From contig DASCNA010000085.1 of NCBI GenBank assembly GCA_036011305.1, forward strand, positions 1-22,517: DNA of 22,517 nt, given 5' to 3'. Within the stretch, counting starts at the first letter, position 1; each line of letters starts with the position of its first letter. The translations under genes and the position numbers were made by a program. This DNA comes from DASCNA01 sp036011305. GTDB taxonomy: Bacteria; Verrucomicrobiota; Lentisphaeria; Victivallales; GWF2-38-69. The notes beneath the pieces were generated by a model. That model did not search any database and was not told the origin of the DNA. It saw only the letters and a list, made by a program, of their open reading frames with translations. This document shows, one piece after another, positions 1 to 8,337 of the stretch.

Positions 1-1265
1 ATATCATTCATATTTACTATTGAACGTAATACTGCAGCTGAATTCATAGCTGGTTGACAGTTAAATGTTCCTAAGTTTATCATTCCGTCAAAAACACTGT
101 TTTTAATCGTATTTAAGTATCTACCGACTGTAATACTGCTTTCTGTCATTGCATTATTTGTTATATATTTATGTCCTTCTATGGCTAGGTCTTTAAAACT
201 TATATATTCATCAAATAATAAACCTGACTGTCCTAAAAATTTTCTATATTTTTTTATAATAAATTCCAGATATGTGATAGATAACCTGGCTTCAGCTGCT
301 TTTAAAGCATTATTACTTTTAGGCTTTGAGCATAATATATTTTTAATAGAGTTCTGAAATAATGAAATAAAATAATGCATATATTTAAATTGATTTTCAG
401 GATCCAGTATATTATTAGATATACAATATTTATATAACTCTTCACATTGCATTGAGATTATCCCTTCAGTAATATCAATCTGTTTGACAATGATACTTTG
501 ATTCTCAAAATACTTTGTTACAGGATGATGATCGAAAAGAATATTTAATCCTCCGAAAATAAGAATTTTAGGTACGTCTTTTAATTTACATTTACGAGGG
601 ATTTTTGAGAGCTTATTATTCCAATTTCTAAGTGACTTAATCAAAGCTGAGTGATTAATCTTAGCACTATTGATAACTTCTTCAGTAACCTCATCAAATA
701 TCTTTAGTGCATCCATCCTATCTTTTGCTACACATTTCAGTGCTGATTTTGCTTCTTCAATCATATCTGATATATAAAATATAGAAGTAAAATCTTTGAG
801 AAAGCCTAACCCCTTTCCAAAATAATTATGCTTTTCATTAAGACTCATACAGAAAATTGCATTTCTAATCTTATTTTTTTCAGTAAAAGTATCAAAAATT
901 AACGGCCATGCACCAATTTGACATGGACCGCCGTTATTAGGTGAATAGTATAAGCTGATTTCATCATCATCCCTTGTACATAAATCTGTATAAATTGATC
1001 CGGCAATAGCATTCATCGGCAGACATTCTTTCCCTGAAGTAATATATCTCGCTGCCTGTAGGACAGCAGAGTCTGTTTTACCGCAAATTCTAAAGTTGAA
1101 TCCTCTTTTTTCAAAAAAACTTTTAGCTAAACGACTTAGATAATAACTTGTATCAATAGGCCAGACATGAGTTATTCTAGGTGATGAAAATGGTATATGG
1201 TGACCATAACTGTCAATAATATTTTTTTTTGTAATTTTAGCTGGTCTATATTTATTATCAGTCAT
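1..1265 (-). CDS. COG3581-type 2-hydroxyacyl-CoA dehydratase-like protein (partner of BadF activase), partial at 3' end
   Basis: The minus strand is open from an ATG at 1265 to the window edge, giving 421 residues without a stop, so the C-terminus is missing. Seen features are a GKECLP segment around residue 78-83, a YYSPNNGGPC segment around 106-115 (the GPC cysteine motif of this family) and GTFNCQP near the cut end. These match the uncharacterised family related to (R)-2-hydroxyglutaryl-CoA dehydratase that often forms the last third of very large BadF fusion proteins (established family knowledge). The conserved cysteines C81 and C115 are plausible Fe-S ligands (inference). The gene starts 14 bp after the stop of the double-BadF protein, so the two are surely co-transcribed and probably form one complex. 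No strong Shine-Dalgarno is visible, which fits translational coupling. The exact substrate is unknown. Confidence 0.82.
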   Translation of the reverse strand, partial: MTDNKYRPAKITKKNIIDSYGHHIPFSSPRITHVWPIDTSYYLSRLAKSFFEKRGFNFRICGKTDSAVLQAARYITSGKECLPMNAIAGSIYTDLCTRDDDEISLYYSPNNGGPCQIGAWPLIFDTFTEKNKIRNAIFCMSLNEKHNYFGKGLGFLKDFTSIFYISDMIEEAKSALKCVAKDRMDALKIFDEVTEEVINSAKINHSALIKSLRNWNNKLSKIPRKCKLKDVPKILIFGGLNILFDHHPVTKYFENQSIIVKQIDITEGIISMQCEELYKYCISNNILDPENQFKYMHYFISLFQNSIKNILCSKPKSNNALKAAEARLSITYLEFIIKKYRKFLGQSGLLFDEYISFKDLAIEGHKYITNNAMTESSITVGRYLNTIKNSVFDGMINLGTFNCQPAMNSAAVLRSIVNMND

Positions 1266-1279
1266 ATTGAATCTATTTT

Positions 1280-4174
1280 TTAATGGTTCATTTTGATTAT
1301 TTCCAGGAAAGCTTCAATTCTTGTTTCTACTCCTGCATGAGCTGTATGTGAATCTATTTCCAGATAACAGAAAGGTTTTCCGGACAACTGCGTTTTTATT
1401 TCATGATATACTGAAGCATCAGGACCGCAGGAGAAACAGGAAATAAAGCAGATATAATAATTAGGTTTTTCTTTAGCATACTTTACCGCATTCACGAGCT
1501 GCTGTGTATAATGCCAGCAATTATCAGGATGAACAGAAACAGATCCGGATAATACAGGAAGCACATCTGAAGAAACCACATTATATCCTTTGCTGATAAT
1601 TTTTTGAGGGATGGACAGGTTTACATTTGAGGCAAATGTAGAATAAGGTCTTCCCATAAAAATAATTACAGGCTCTTTTTTAACAGACTCCAAAATTCTA
1701 AGTGCCTGATTTTTATAATCAGTAAGATAGCTATTATAATATTTTAATGCATTATTGAAAGCATTCTCAGCTTTGTTTTTATCAATGTTCAGCACTTTGC
1801 AAATACGTACTATTTCTGATCTGGAAGTATTAATCATTCTTTCGGAAATACCGATATGAGGGGATAATATTTTATCTTTTGAAGATTCAAAAACATTTTT
1901 TATAATTCCTGATATTACAGATGTGGTAGCGCAGGTATAACTGCGTGTATAACTGTTTTCTGTATCCTCTACTTCCAACACATCGGGCAGAAAAATATAA
2001 TCAGTATTTTTATTTAAAATAGAATAAACAGCGCCATGTACCAGCTCCCCAGGATAACAGATTGGAGCTAGTGTTTTGTTATTGCCCTCATTTATGGGGT
2101 CACCTAAAATTACATTATAACCTAGTTCATTTATCAGTTTTGCATAAAAAGGAAAAAGCTCATAAGTAGATAAAGCTAGAGGGAGTCCTATGCTTTTTTT
2201 GATACTTTCAAGGTTAACATCACCGTATTTATCGAACATTAATTCATTACGAAGTTTAATTAAGTTATTTCCTTCTTTATTATTTTTGCCATGTCTCTGA
2301 TTATCAAACTTTGAACATAAGCCTCCGAACGGGAAACTTTTTCCTCTAACGTTAATTTTCTTAATTTCGCACATGTTTTTGCAGGATTTGCATGTGAAAG
2401 TACCTGAAGTTGTTAATTCAGTGTGAAGTATCTCAACTAAATTATATTCCTGTTCAACAATTATATTTTTTTTCATTAAATCAATAACTATCAGAGCTGC
2501 ACCGACACAACCCATTAATTCAGGTTTTGCAGGTACAACTACTTTCCTGTCTGTTCTTGAAGCTATTGCCAGAGCTACAGATTTATTAAGTGCAACACCT
2601 CCTTGGAAAAAAATTGTATCGCCAATAGATCTGCCGTTAACTAGGCGGGAAATATAATTATCAGCAATTGAATAAGCTAAACCCGCAACAACATTATTTA
2701 TTTCTGCTCCCTGCTGGAGAGCATTTCGTAAATCTGTATTTATAAAAGCCGCACATCTTTCACCAAAAACTATTGGAGATTTTCCTTTTAAAGCACAATT
2801 ACTAATTTCTGTGAAAGGTATATTCATATCTATTGCACAGGTTTCCTCCAGGAAGCTGCCTGTACCTGCCGAACAACCATCATTCATTACATAGTCAACA
2901 GGGGTACCATTAATAAGAGATACGTATTTTGAATCCTGACCACCTATTTCAAAAACTGTATCAACTTCAGGCAGTTCTGATATAGCAGCTTTGGCATGAG
3001 CCAGTATTTCATTACAGGCATGACAGTTATTCAAATACACAGATACAACTTCTCTTCCTGAACCTGTAACTGATGCCTGAATTATATTTACTGTTTTATT
3101 ACCTATTGCTTTTATCAGAGCTGTTAAGCATTTTTTAGTAGCTTCAACAGGATTCCCATTAGTTCTCAAATAACAATCTGCATCTACACTCATATTATCT
3201 ACGTTAAACAGAACAGCTTTTGTTGTTGTGGAACCTGCATCAATGCCCAGTATATACTTTACATTCTCCTGAACAGTTTTATCACTTATATCACCAGGTC
3301 TGAAATCTAAAAGATGTTCAAAATCTTTTAAAGGTTTGTGCCTTTTGAAAAGTGATCCTCCATCCTTAATTAACTCTACTAATTGATCATTGTTAGTATT
3401 TTTTGTATTATTATTCAGATCAAATGATATTAGTGAAGCTCCAAAAGCTTCTATATAGTGGCTTTCTGGTACAGTCATTATGTCTGATCCAGATAGCAGT
3501 GATTTTAAATCTTCAATAAAAGGAGTATTCAAAGATAATCCTCCTGTCAGCAGAATTTTTTTTGAAGACCATCTGGATGAATCAATCAGCTTTGAGACTT
3601 TTTTGGCTAAATCATAGACTAGTGAACGAGCAATATCTTTGGGAAAACATTCTCTCTTGTTCAGCTTATGTGTAGCATCGGATTTACAATGAACTGAACA
3701 CCTTGTAGCTATGTTGACTTTAAGTCCATTTTTGCAATCTGATAGCCCTTCATCTAAAGAGTATCCCATTCTCTGAAATTGCTGTATTACAAATTCGCCT
3801 GTGCCGGCCGCGCATTTTGAAGACGAAAAAATATTTTTTATTATACCGTTTTTAACTGTATAAACAACAAATGATTCACCTCCAAGTGCCAAGATCATAT
3901 CCAAATTCAATTTATGTTCTTTAATAGCCCGTTCTACACATTCTGTTTCAGGATGATAGCAAACTTTTATAAAATTTTTAGTCAAGTGGCCGGTAATAGT
4001 AACATTTTTAATATTATTAGGATAATCATTGATTATTTCAGATAACTTGCCTTTGGGATTACCTTCATGGCGAATTACTTTAAATTCACTGGTGCCATCA
4101 GTATGAATTCGGTTCCATTTTACAGCAACAGAACCAACTTCATAACCATCATAATTTTCTGGTTTTATGTTCAT
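1280..4174 (-). CDS. Double BadF/HgdC-type acyl-CoA dehydratase activase with COG3580/DUF2229 C-terminal domain
   Basis: This 964-residue cytoplasmic protein has two actin-fold ATPase modules. The second is canonical: LGIDAGSTTTKA (309-320), EIGGQDSKYV (409-418), NDGCSAGTG (431-439) and FGERC (470-474). The first has a decayed phosphate loop (GYEVGSVAVK, 10-19) but keeps CAAGTG (121-126) and TRCS (157-160). In HgdC two such cysteines per subunit hold a [4Fe-4S] cluster between monomers, so C121/C159 and C434/C474 could build one intramolecular cluster (inference). A linker has CKSC, C602 and C620, possible extra metal ligands. Residues ~660-950 form the DUF2229/COG3580 dehydratase-like region, ending EIDSHTAHAG...TRIEAFLE (939-957). 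Known activases drive ATP-dependent one-electron transfer to 2-hydroxyacyl-CoA dehydratases; for this large-fusion class the substrate is unknown. The COG3581 partner follows directly. The start at 4174 has a poor Shine-Dalgarno, but no better start is evident. Confidence 0.9.
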   Translation of the reverse strand: MNIKPENYDGYEVGSVAVKWNRIHTDGTSEFKVIRHEGNPKGKLSEIINDYPNNIKNVTITGHLTKNFIKVCYHPETECVERAIKEHKLNLDMILALGGESFVVYTVKNGIIKNIFSSSKCAAGTGEFVIQQFQRMGYSLDEGLSDCKNGLKVNIATRCSVHCKSDATHKLNKRECFPKDIARSLVYDLAKKVSKLIDSSRWSSKKILLTGGLSLNTPFIEDLKSLLSGSDIMTVPESHYIEAFGASLISFDLNNNTKNTNNDQLVELIKDGGSLFKRHKPLKDFEHLLDFRPGDISDKTVQENVKYILGIDAGSTTTKAVLFNVDNMSVDADCYLRTNGNPVEATKKCLTALIKAIGNKTVNIIQASVTGSGREVVSVYLNNCHACNEILAHAKAAISELPEVDTVFEIGGQDSKYVSLINGTPVDYVMNDGCSAGTGSFLEETCAIDMNIPFTEISNCALKGKSPIVFGERCAAFINTDLRNALQQGAEINNVVAGLAYSIADNYISRLVNGRSIGDTIFFQGGVALNKSVALAIASRTDRKVVVPAKPELMGCVGAALIVIDLMKKNIIVEQEYNLVEILHTELTTSGTFTCKSCKNMCEIKKINVRGKSFPFGGLCSKFDNQRHGKNNKEGNNLIKLRNELMFDKYGDVNLESIKKSIGLPLALSTYELFPFYAKLINELGYNVILGDPINEGNNKTLAPICYPGELVHGAVYSILNKNTDYIFLPDVLEVEDTENSYTRSYTCATTSVISGIIKNVFESSKDKILSPHIGISERMINTSRSEIVRICKVLNIDKNKAENAFNNALKYYNSYLTDYKNQALRILESVKKEPVIIFMGRPYSTFASNVNLSIPQKIISKGYNVVSSDVLPVLSGSVSVHPDNCWHYTQQLVNAVKYAKEKPNYYICFISCFSCGPDASVYHEIKTQLSGKPFCYLEIDSHTAHAGVETRIEAFLEIIKMNH

Positions 4175-4225
4175 AAATAACAGATTGATAATAGTTTATC
4201 TTGTTTAAATGCTTGATTAATTATT

Positions 4226-4257
4226 CCTGTTCTTCATCGATTAAAGTCCGTAACAGG
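4226..4257. promoter_or_regulatory. Inverted repeat CCTGTT...AACAGG upstream of the BadF gene
   Basis: A 6-bp perfect inverted repeat, CCTGTT (4226-4231) and AACAGG (4252-4257), lies in the 132-bp gap between the PLP enzyme and the BadF gene, 52 bp before the BadF start codon. Neither side has a T-run, so an operator is more likely than an intrinsic terminator. A 6-bp repeat with a 20-base spacer could also be chance in A+T-rich DNA. Confidence 0.25.
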
Positions 4258-4306
4258 TTAATGATATCGAATCAGACATACTATTTATAATTCAACATCT
4301 AATTTA

Positions 4307-5242
4307 TTAAAATGGTAACTTACTTAAATCTACATTTCCACCAGAAATTATAATGCCGATTTTTTTTCCGGAATATCTGTTTTTTTCTCTTAAGAGTGCA
4401 GCAAGTGCTACTGCGCTGGAAGGCTCAACTACAATTTTCATTCTTTCCCAGATAAGTTTCATCGCTCCTGAAATTTCATCTTCTGCAACTCTTATAATGC
4501 TGTCAACATACTTTTGAATGATAGGAAAGTTAATATTTCCAAGTTGTGTTTTTAATCCGTCAGCAATTGTATTAGTAGTTTTATTGCTTTCAATTTTACC
4601 GCTTTTTAATGATCTGTATGCATCGTCAGCTTCAAAAGGCTCTCCACCTACAGTATGACAATTATTAGAGAAAAAATGTGATGCTAATGCAGTCCCAGCA
4701 ATAAGCCCACCCCCTCCTACAGGAGTGAAGACAAAGTCCAAATCAGAATAATCTTCAAGTAGTTCCATACAGGCTGTTCCCTGACCCAGTATAACATCAA
4801 TATTATTTGATGGATGAATAAATGAAGCGCCCTTTTCTATTTCAATTTTTTCTGCTGCAGCTTCCCTGGCAATAAGATTCGGTTCACATTCCAGTATTTC
4901 TCCTCCATATCCTTTGACTGCATCTTTTTTTACCTGAGGTGCTGTCAATGGCATTACAATATATGCTTTTACTCCCAAACTTCGTGCAGCCAGGGATAGT
5001 GCCTGGGCAAAGTTTCCGGATGAATGAGTAACTACGCCTTTAGATCTCTGTTTTTCTGTAAGCTGTAGAATAGCATTTGTTGCCCCTCTCATTTTGAAAG
5101 CTCCCATTCGTTGAAAGTTTTCGCATTTAAAATACAGTTCGGAGGATGCTATCCCATTTATCATTCGTGAAGTTAGAATCGGTGTTTTATGTATATAAGG
5201 AGCTATGCGCTTATAACAGTTTATTAATTCAAGTTTTTTCAT
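4307..5242 (-). CDS. Serine racemase / serine-threonine (or hydroxyaspartate) dehydratase-like PLP enzyme
   Basis: A 311-residue fold-type II PLP enzyme without the C-terminal ACT domain of biosynthetic threonine deaminases. The PLP lysine is K50 in GAFKMRGA (47-54). SSGN (74-77) binds the substrate carboxylate, GGGG (176-179) the PLP phosphate, and S300 in SGGN the pyridine nitrogen. EPFEADD (201-207) corresponds to the Glu-Ala-Asp divalent-metal site of serine racemases, and the TIADGLK and WERMK blocks also match that subfamily. The His usual in SSGNH is Phe here (F78). Likely reactions are deamination of L-serine, L-threonine or 3-hydroxyaspartate to a 2-oxoacid, or serine racemisation; the sequence alone does not decide. 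It is upstream of, and may be co-transcribed with, the BadF pair (132-bp gap), so a role in amino-acid fermentation is an inference. Confidence 0.88.
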   Translation of the reverse strand: MKKLELINCYKRIAPYIHKTPILTSRMINGIASSELYFKCENFQRMGAFKMRGATNAILQLTEKQRSKGVVTHSSGNFAQALSLAARSLGVKAYIVMPLTAPQVKKDAVKGYGGEILECEPNLIAREAAAEKIEIEKGASFIHPSNNIDVILGQGTACMELLEDYSDLDFVFTPVGGGGLIAGTALASHFFSNNCHTVGGEPFEADDAYRSLKSGKIESNKTTNTIADGLKTQLGNINFPIIQKYVDSIIRVAEDEISGAMKLIWERMKIVVEPSSAVALAALLREKNRYSGKKIGIIISGGNVDLSKLPF

Positions 5243-5280
5243 TGCAGAATTCTTTTTAATTAGCTGGTGTAAAAAATAAA

Positions 5281-5295
5281 TTGATTAACAATCAA
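5281..5295. promoter_or_regulatory. Palindrome TTGATTAACAATCAA in a divergent promoter region
   Basis: A perfect 6-bp inverted repeat with a 3-base spacer sits 38 bp upstream of the PLP-enzyme start and about 120 bp upstream of the SurE-like gene. It resembles an FNR/CRP half-site pair (TTGAT...ATCAA) but has 5 rather than 4 bases between the TTGAT and ATCAA cores, so a regulator of that family is only a suggestion. Confidence 0.35.
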
Positions 5296-5348
5296 GACAA
5301 TATGTAAAACAACATAAAATAATAATAACTATATACGATGTATAAGTT

Positions 5349-5378
5349 TTGTCATCTTTTCTACTATAATTATATGAT
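5349..5378 (+). promoter_or_regulatory. Candidate sigma-70 promoter for the SurE-like gene
   Basis: TTGTCA (5349-5354) and TATGAT (5373-5378) are 18 bp apart, about 40 bp before the start codon at 5419. A second -10-like TATAAT (5365-5370) lies too close to that -35 to use it. Such matches are common in A+T-rich DNA. Confidence 0.35.
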
Positions 5379-5418
5379 ATAAGAAAACAATAATTGATAC
5401 AAACAAAGGAATTTTCAA

Positions 5419-6444
5419 ATGATGAGAAAAATCATTCTAGTGTCATTTTTAACTCTTTGCTGCTGTTTATCCTATGGACAAACAAAGAAATTTCGTCATA
5501 TATTAATTACAAATGATGATGGTTTGCAAAACTTTCAAGAAAGATTAACGGCATTGGCAAAAGCTGTTAATAAAGTTGCAGATCGTGTTTCAATTATTGT
5601 TTCAGATGTTGATAGATCAGGAACATCTAATTATCTGGGTGTAGGAAAAATTGAAACAGTTTATGAAATAACATGTGTTGGCAAATCCCAAGAAAAAGGT
5701 GAGAACATAACAGCATATACTATACTAAATTATCCAGCAGATTGTGTTGCTCTAGGATTATCAGGTTTCTTTGGAAAAGACAGACCGGACTTAGTCTTAT
5801 CCGGTATTAATAGTGGTTCAAATATTGGACCGGACTGGTTTGGTTCAGGAACTGTTGGTGCTGCGAGAATGTCAGCCTTCCTTGGAGTAAAAGCAATTGC
5901 TTTTTCCGGTTTTGATAGTGGAAATAAAATATCATATACAGTTATACCAAATTGGATAAAAGAATTCATTTCTTCTGATTTTATTGACAATATGGGTAAA
6001 AATAATTACCTTACAATTACATTTCCGACGATACCATTCGATCAAATAAAAGGTTCAAAAATTGCAGAAAGAAAAATATCCTCATATATATTATCTCCTG
6101 AAGAAATAGTAAATTATCCTAAAGTGCATGCGATTTATAAAAAAGAAAAAGAAATCTATCTTAAAAAAATATTTGGAGAAGAACCAAATGTAAAAGGAAA
6201 CAGGACAATTTGGACTCCAGATAAAAGTAATCCAAAATTAAAAAAATTACAACAAGAATATAATGAGCTCCCCTCTAAAGATAAATTACCCATATTAAAA
6301 GATGATGAGTATTACCTTAAACAAGGTTACATAATAATTACACCAATGACAATAAATGAAAACGACTATTCCTTAATGAAAAAATTTGAAAAAAAAACCG
6401 ATTTAATTCCAAAAATTTATCAAGATGTCAACATCAATAAATAA
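5419..6444 (+). CDS. surE: Secreted SurE-family 5'/3'-nucleotidase
   Basis: A 341-residue metal-dependent phosphatase of the SurE fold. Visible motifs are ILITNDDG (28-35; the Asp pair binds the metal), DVDRSG, NYPADCV and the long signature SGINSGSNIG...GTVGAAR. Unlike ordinary cytoplasmic SurE (about 250 residues), this protein opens with a basic start, a hydrophobic stretch and a Cys-rich segment (residues 1-20, ending LSYGQ), which reads as a Sec signal peptide. It also has a long Lys-rich C-terminal part (roughly 215-341). It therefore probably hydrolyses nucleoside phosphates in the periplasm or outside the cell (inference). The Cys run does not make a clear lipobox. AAAGGA (5405-5410) is well placed for the first of two adjacent ATGs (5419, 5422). 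It stands alone between divergent and downstream genes. Confidence 0.87.
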   Translation: MMRKIILVSFLTLCCCLSYGQTKKFRHILITNDDGLQNFQERLTALAKAVNKVADRVSIIVSDVDRSGTSNYLGVGKIETVYEITCVGKSQEKGENITAYTILNYPADCVALGLSGFFGKDRPDLVLSGINSGSNIGPDWFGSGTVGAARMSAFLGVKAIAFSGFDSGNKISYTVIPNWIKEFISSDFIDNMGKNNYLTITFPTIPFDQIKGSKIAERKISSYILSPEEIVNYPKVHAIYKKEKEIYLKKIFGEEPNVKGNRTIWTPDKSNPKLKKLQQEYNELPSKDKLPILKDDEYYLKQGYIIITPMTINENDYSLMKKFEKKTDLIPKIYQDVNINK

Positions 6445-6455
6445 TAATACTTATT

Positions 6456-6471
6456 AATCTATACATAGATT
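6456..6471 (+). terminator. Weak intrinsic terminator after the SurE-like gene
   Basis: AATCTA-TACA-TAGATT forms a 6-bp stem with a 4-base loop, followed by TTATATTTTATT. It starts 12 bp after the SurE-like stop codon. The stem is short and A+T-rich, so termination may be partial. Confidence 0.4.
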
Positions 6472-6640
6472 TTATATTTTATTCGCAGGGAATCATAAAA
6501 TATGGATGCTCATTGAGGATAAAAGAATAATCTTTCTAATTCAAAAAATATTCTATTGTAATGACTGCTTAAATTGTTAGCTTATTAACGTTTAGATAAA
6601 AATTATATTTTTTACTTAAAAATAGATTAAAGGAGATGCT

Positions 6641-8197
6641 ATGAAGCGGAATATATCTATTATCGGTCTATTGTTTATGTCAATGAGTGCAATTATAGGC
6701 TCCGGATGGTTGTTTGCAGCGTCTTATGCCGATACTCTGGCAGGTTCAGCTTCACTTGTTTCATGGGTTGTAGGCGGTATTCTAGTAATTATTATTGCAT
6801 TTGTTTTTGCTGAAGTATGTACAATAGTACCTGTTATTGGTTCGAGCAGCCGAATTCCTCATTTTACTCACGGTACTCTTACAAGCTACGCTTTTGCATG
6901 GATAACATGGTTGTCGTATCTTATTTATGCACCTACCGAAGTTCAGGCAACAATCCAGTATCTATCTGTTAAATATCCGTCCTTAACTGTTTCAGGCGCA
7001 GGGGCACTGTCAACTCAGGGGTATCTTTTAGCAGCAGCAATCCTGCTGCTGTTCAGTATAATTAACGTTTACTCTATCAGATGGCTGGTGAGAGCAAACA
7101 GTATATTGACAGTAATTAAAGTAATAATACCTGTTTTCGTCTCCATCGTAATTCTGTGTTATTTTTTTACTTCATTTGGACAGATTATGCATCCTGCAGG
7201 AGCACCTTTCTCTACCCACGGTTTACACGGTATTCTGACTGCAATTTCAGTTGTGGGGATAATATTTGCTTTTAACGGTTTCAAGCTTGCTGCAGAAATG
7301 GCCGGAGACTGTAAAAATCCTAAAGTGGCATTACCTATAGCAATTATAGGTTCAGTAGTTATCTGCTTATTCATATATTTATTACTCCAGACGGCATTCC
7401 TTTCAGCAACCGGTCCAGGCAGTAATTTGGCTAATTCTCATTTAGGCCCTTTCGCATCATTAGCTAAAGATCATAACTTAAAAATGCTGGTTCCTTTTAT
7501 ATATGCCGGTGCAATAATTGCACCAATTGCAGCTGGATTAATGTATTTCAGCAGTGCAAGTAAATCATTATACGGTATGAGCAAGAATGGATACTTACCA
7601 GGTATATTCGGGAAAATAAATGCACATGACAATCCTGTATATTCTATATTTATCACTTTTATAGTCGGTTTGCTTATTTTCTTATTTTTTAAAGGCTGGG
7701 ATACTATGGCTTCTATAATTACGGTCTTGTTTGCACTGACTTATGTTGTAGGCACGATATCAATGTCAACATTAAGAGTAAAACTGCCGAAAATAAGAAG
7801 ACCGTTCAGATTAGTTTTTGGACATTTATGGTCGATAGTGGCTTTTTTCGCCTGTACATTAATGTTTTACTGGTGCGGCTGGGATATCGTGTATAAAGCG
7901 GACATTATTATTGCTATCGGAATGGTTTGTCTGTTTTTATATAAATTTTACAAACGCAAAACTGTACACATAGAACTCAACTTTAAACAGTCAATATGGT
8001 TATGGATATATCTGGTTGGTGCCAGTGTCATATCATATTTGAGTACTTTTGGCGGCATTAATGTTCTATCCAATGCTTTAGGTTCTATACTGTTGTTTAT
8101 TTTATGTGTAATAACTTTACTTCTGGCCATGTTTGTTACCAGAAAACCAGAGGAAATTCAGGAAAGTATTGCTGAAGCCATGAGAGAAAACAGATAG
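6641..8197 (+). CDS. APC-superfamily amino-acid permease
   Basis: A 518-residue inner-membrane protein with about 12 hydrophobic helices. The first helix carries SAIIGSGWLF (16-25), the family's unwound substrate-binding segment. FAFNGFKLAAEMAGDCKNPKVALP (around 209-232) is the conserved helix 6/loop motif of amino acid-polyamine-organocation transporters. The length and the GSGWLF signature resemble the aspartate:proton symporter type (YveA-like), but the substrate cannot be fixed from sequence. A strong Shine-Dalgarno, AAAGGAGA, ends about 5 bases before ATG 6641. The gene is monocistronic: 196 bp separate it from the SurE-like gene, and a long hairpin follows it. Amino-acid uptake would fit with the nearby PLP deaminase-type enzyme (inference). 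Confidence 0.9.
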   Translation: MKRNISIIGLLFMSMSAIIGSGWLFAASYADTLAGSASLVSWVVGGILVIIIAFVFAEVCTIVPVIGSSSRIPHFTHGTLTSYAFAWITWLSYLIYAPTEVQATIQYLSVKYPSLTVSGAGALSTQGYLLAAAILLLFSIINVYSIRWLVRANSILTVIKVIIPVFVSIVILCYFFTSFGQIMHPAGAPFSTHGLHGILTAISVVGIIFAFNGFKLAAEMAGDCKNPKVALPIAIIGSVVICLFIYLLLQTAFLSATGPGSNLANSHLGPFASLAKDHNLKMLVPFIYAGAIIAPIAAGLMYFSSASKSLYGMSKNGYLPGIFGKINAHDNPVYSIFITFIVGLLIFLFFKGWDTMASIITVLFALTYVVGTISMSTLRVKLPKIRRPFRLVFGHLWSIVAFFACTLMFYWCGWDIVYKADIIIAIGMVCLFLYKFYKRKTVHIELNFKQSIWLWIYLVGASVISYLSTFGGINVLSNALGSILLFILCVITLLLAMFVTRKPEEIQESIAEAMRENR

Positions 8198-8262
8198 CTG
8201 GTTAATCTGCAAATCAGATAAAACTGTATCTTCAACTTTTGTAAAAAGTAATTTAGCTTGTT

Positions 8263-8307
8263 CTGAATATCTAATCATACTCCAGAAAGAGATGGTTAGA
8301 TATTCAG
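8263..8307. terminator. Long hairpin between convergent genes (bidirectional terminator)
   Basis: Arms 8263-8278 (CTGAATATCTAATCAT) and 8292-8307 pair over 16 bp with one G-U wobble around a 13-base loop. It lies between the permease stop (8197) and the thiolase stop (8338). A modest T-rich tail follows on the plus strand (TTCTTTT, 8315-8321). On the minus strand an A/T-rich tract follows, without a clean T-run. Confidence 0.6.
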
Positions 8308-8337
8308 GTTTAAAGTTCTTTTAATAATATTTATAAA

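Noticed and set aside
5281..5295. FNR box
   Set aside because: The spacer between TTGAT and ATCAA is 5 rather than 4 bases, so I kept it only as an unassigned palindrome.
5365..5370. TATAAT as -10 box of the SurE-like gene
   Set aside because: It is only 10 bp from TTGTCA, and the sequence 17 bp upstream has no -35 match. TATGAT at 5373 has the better spacing.
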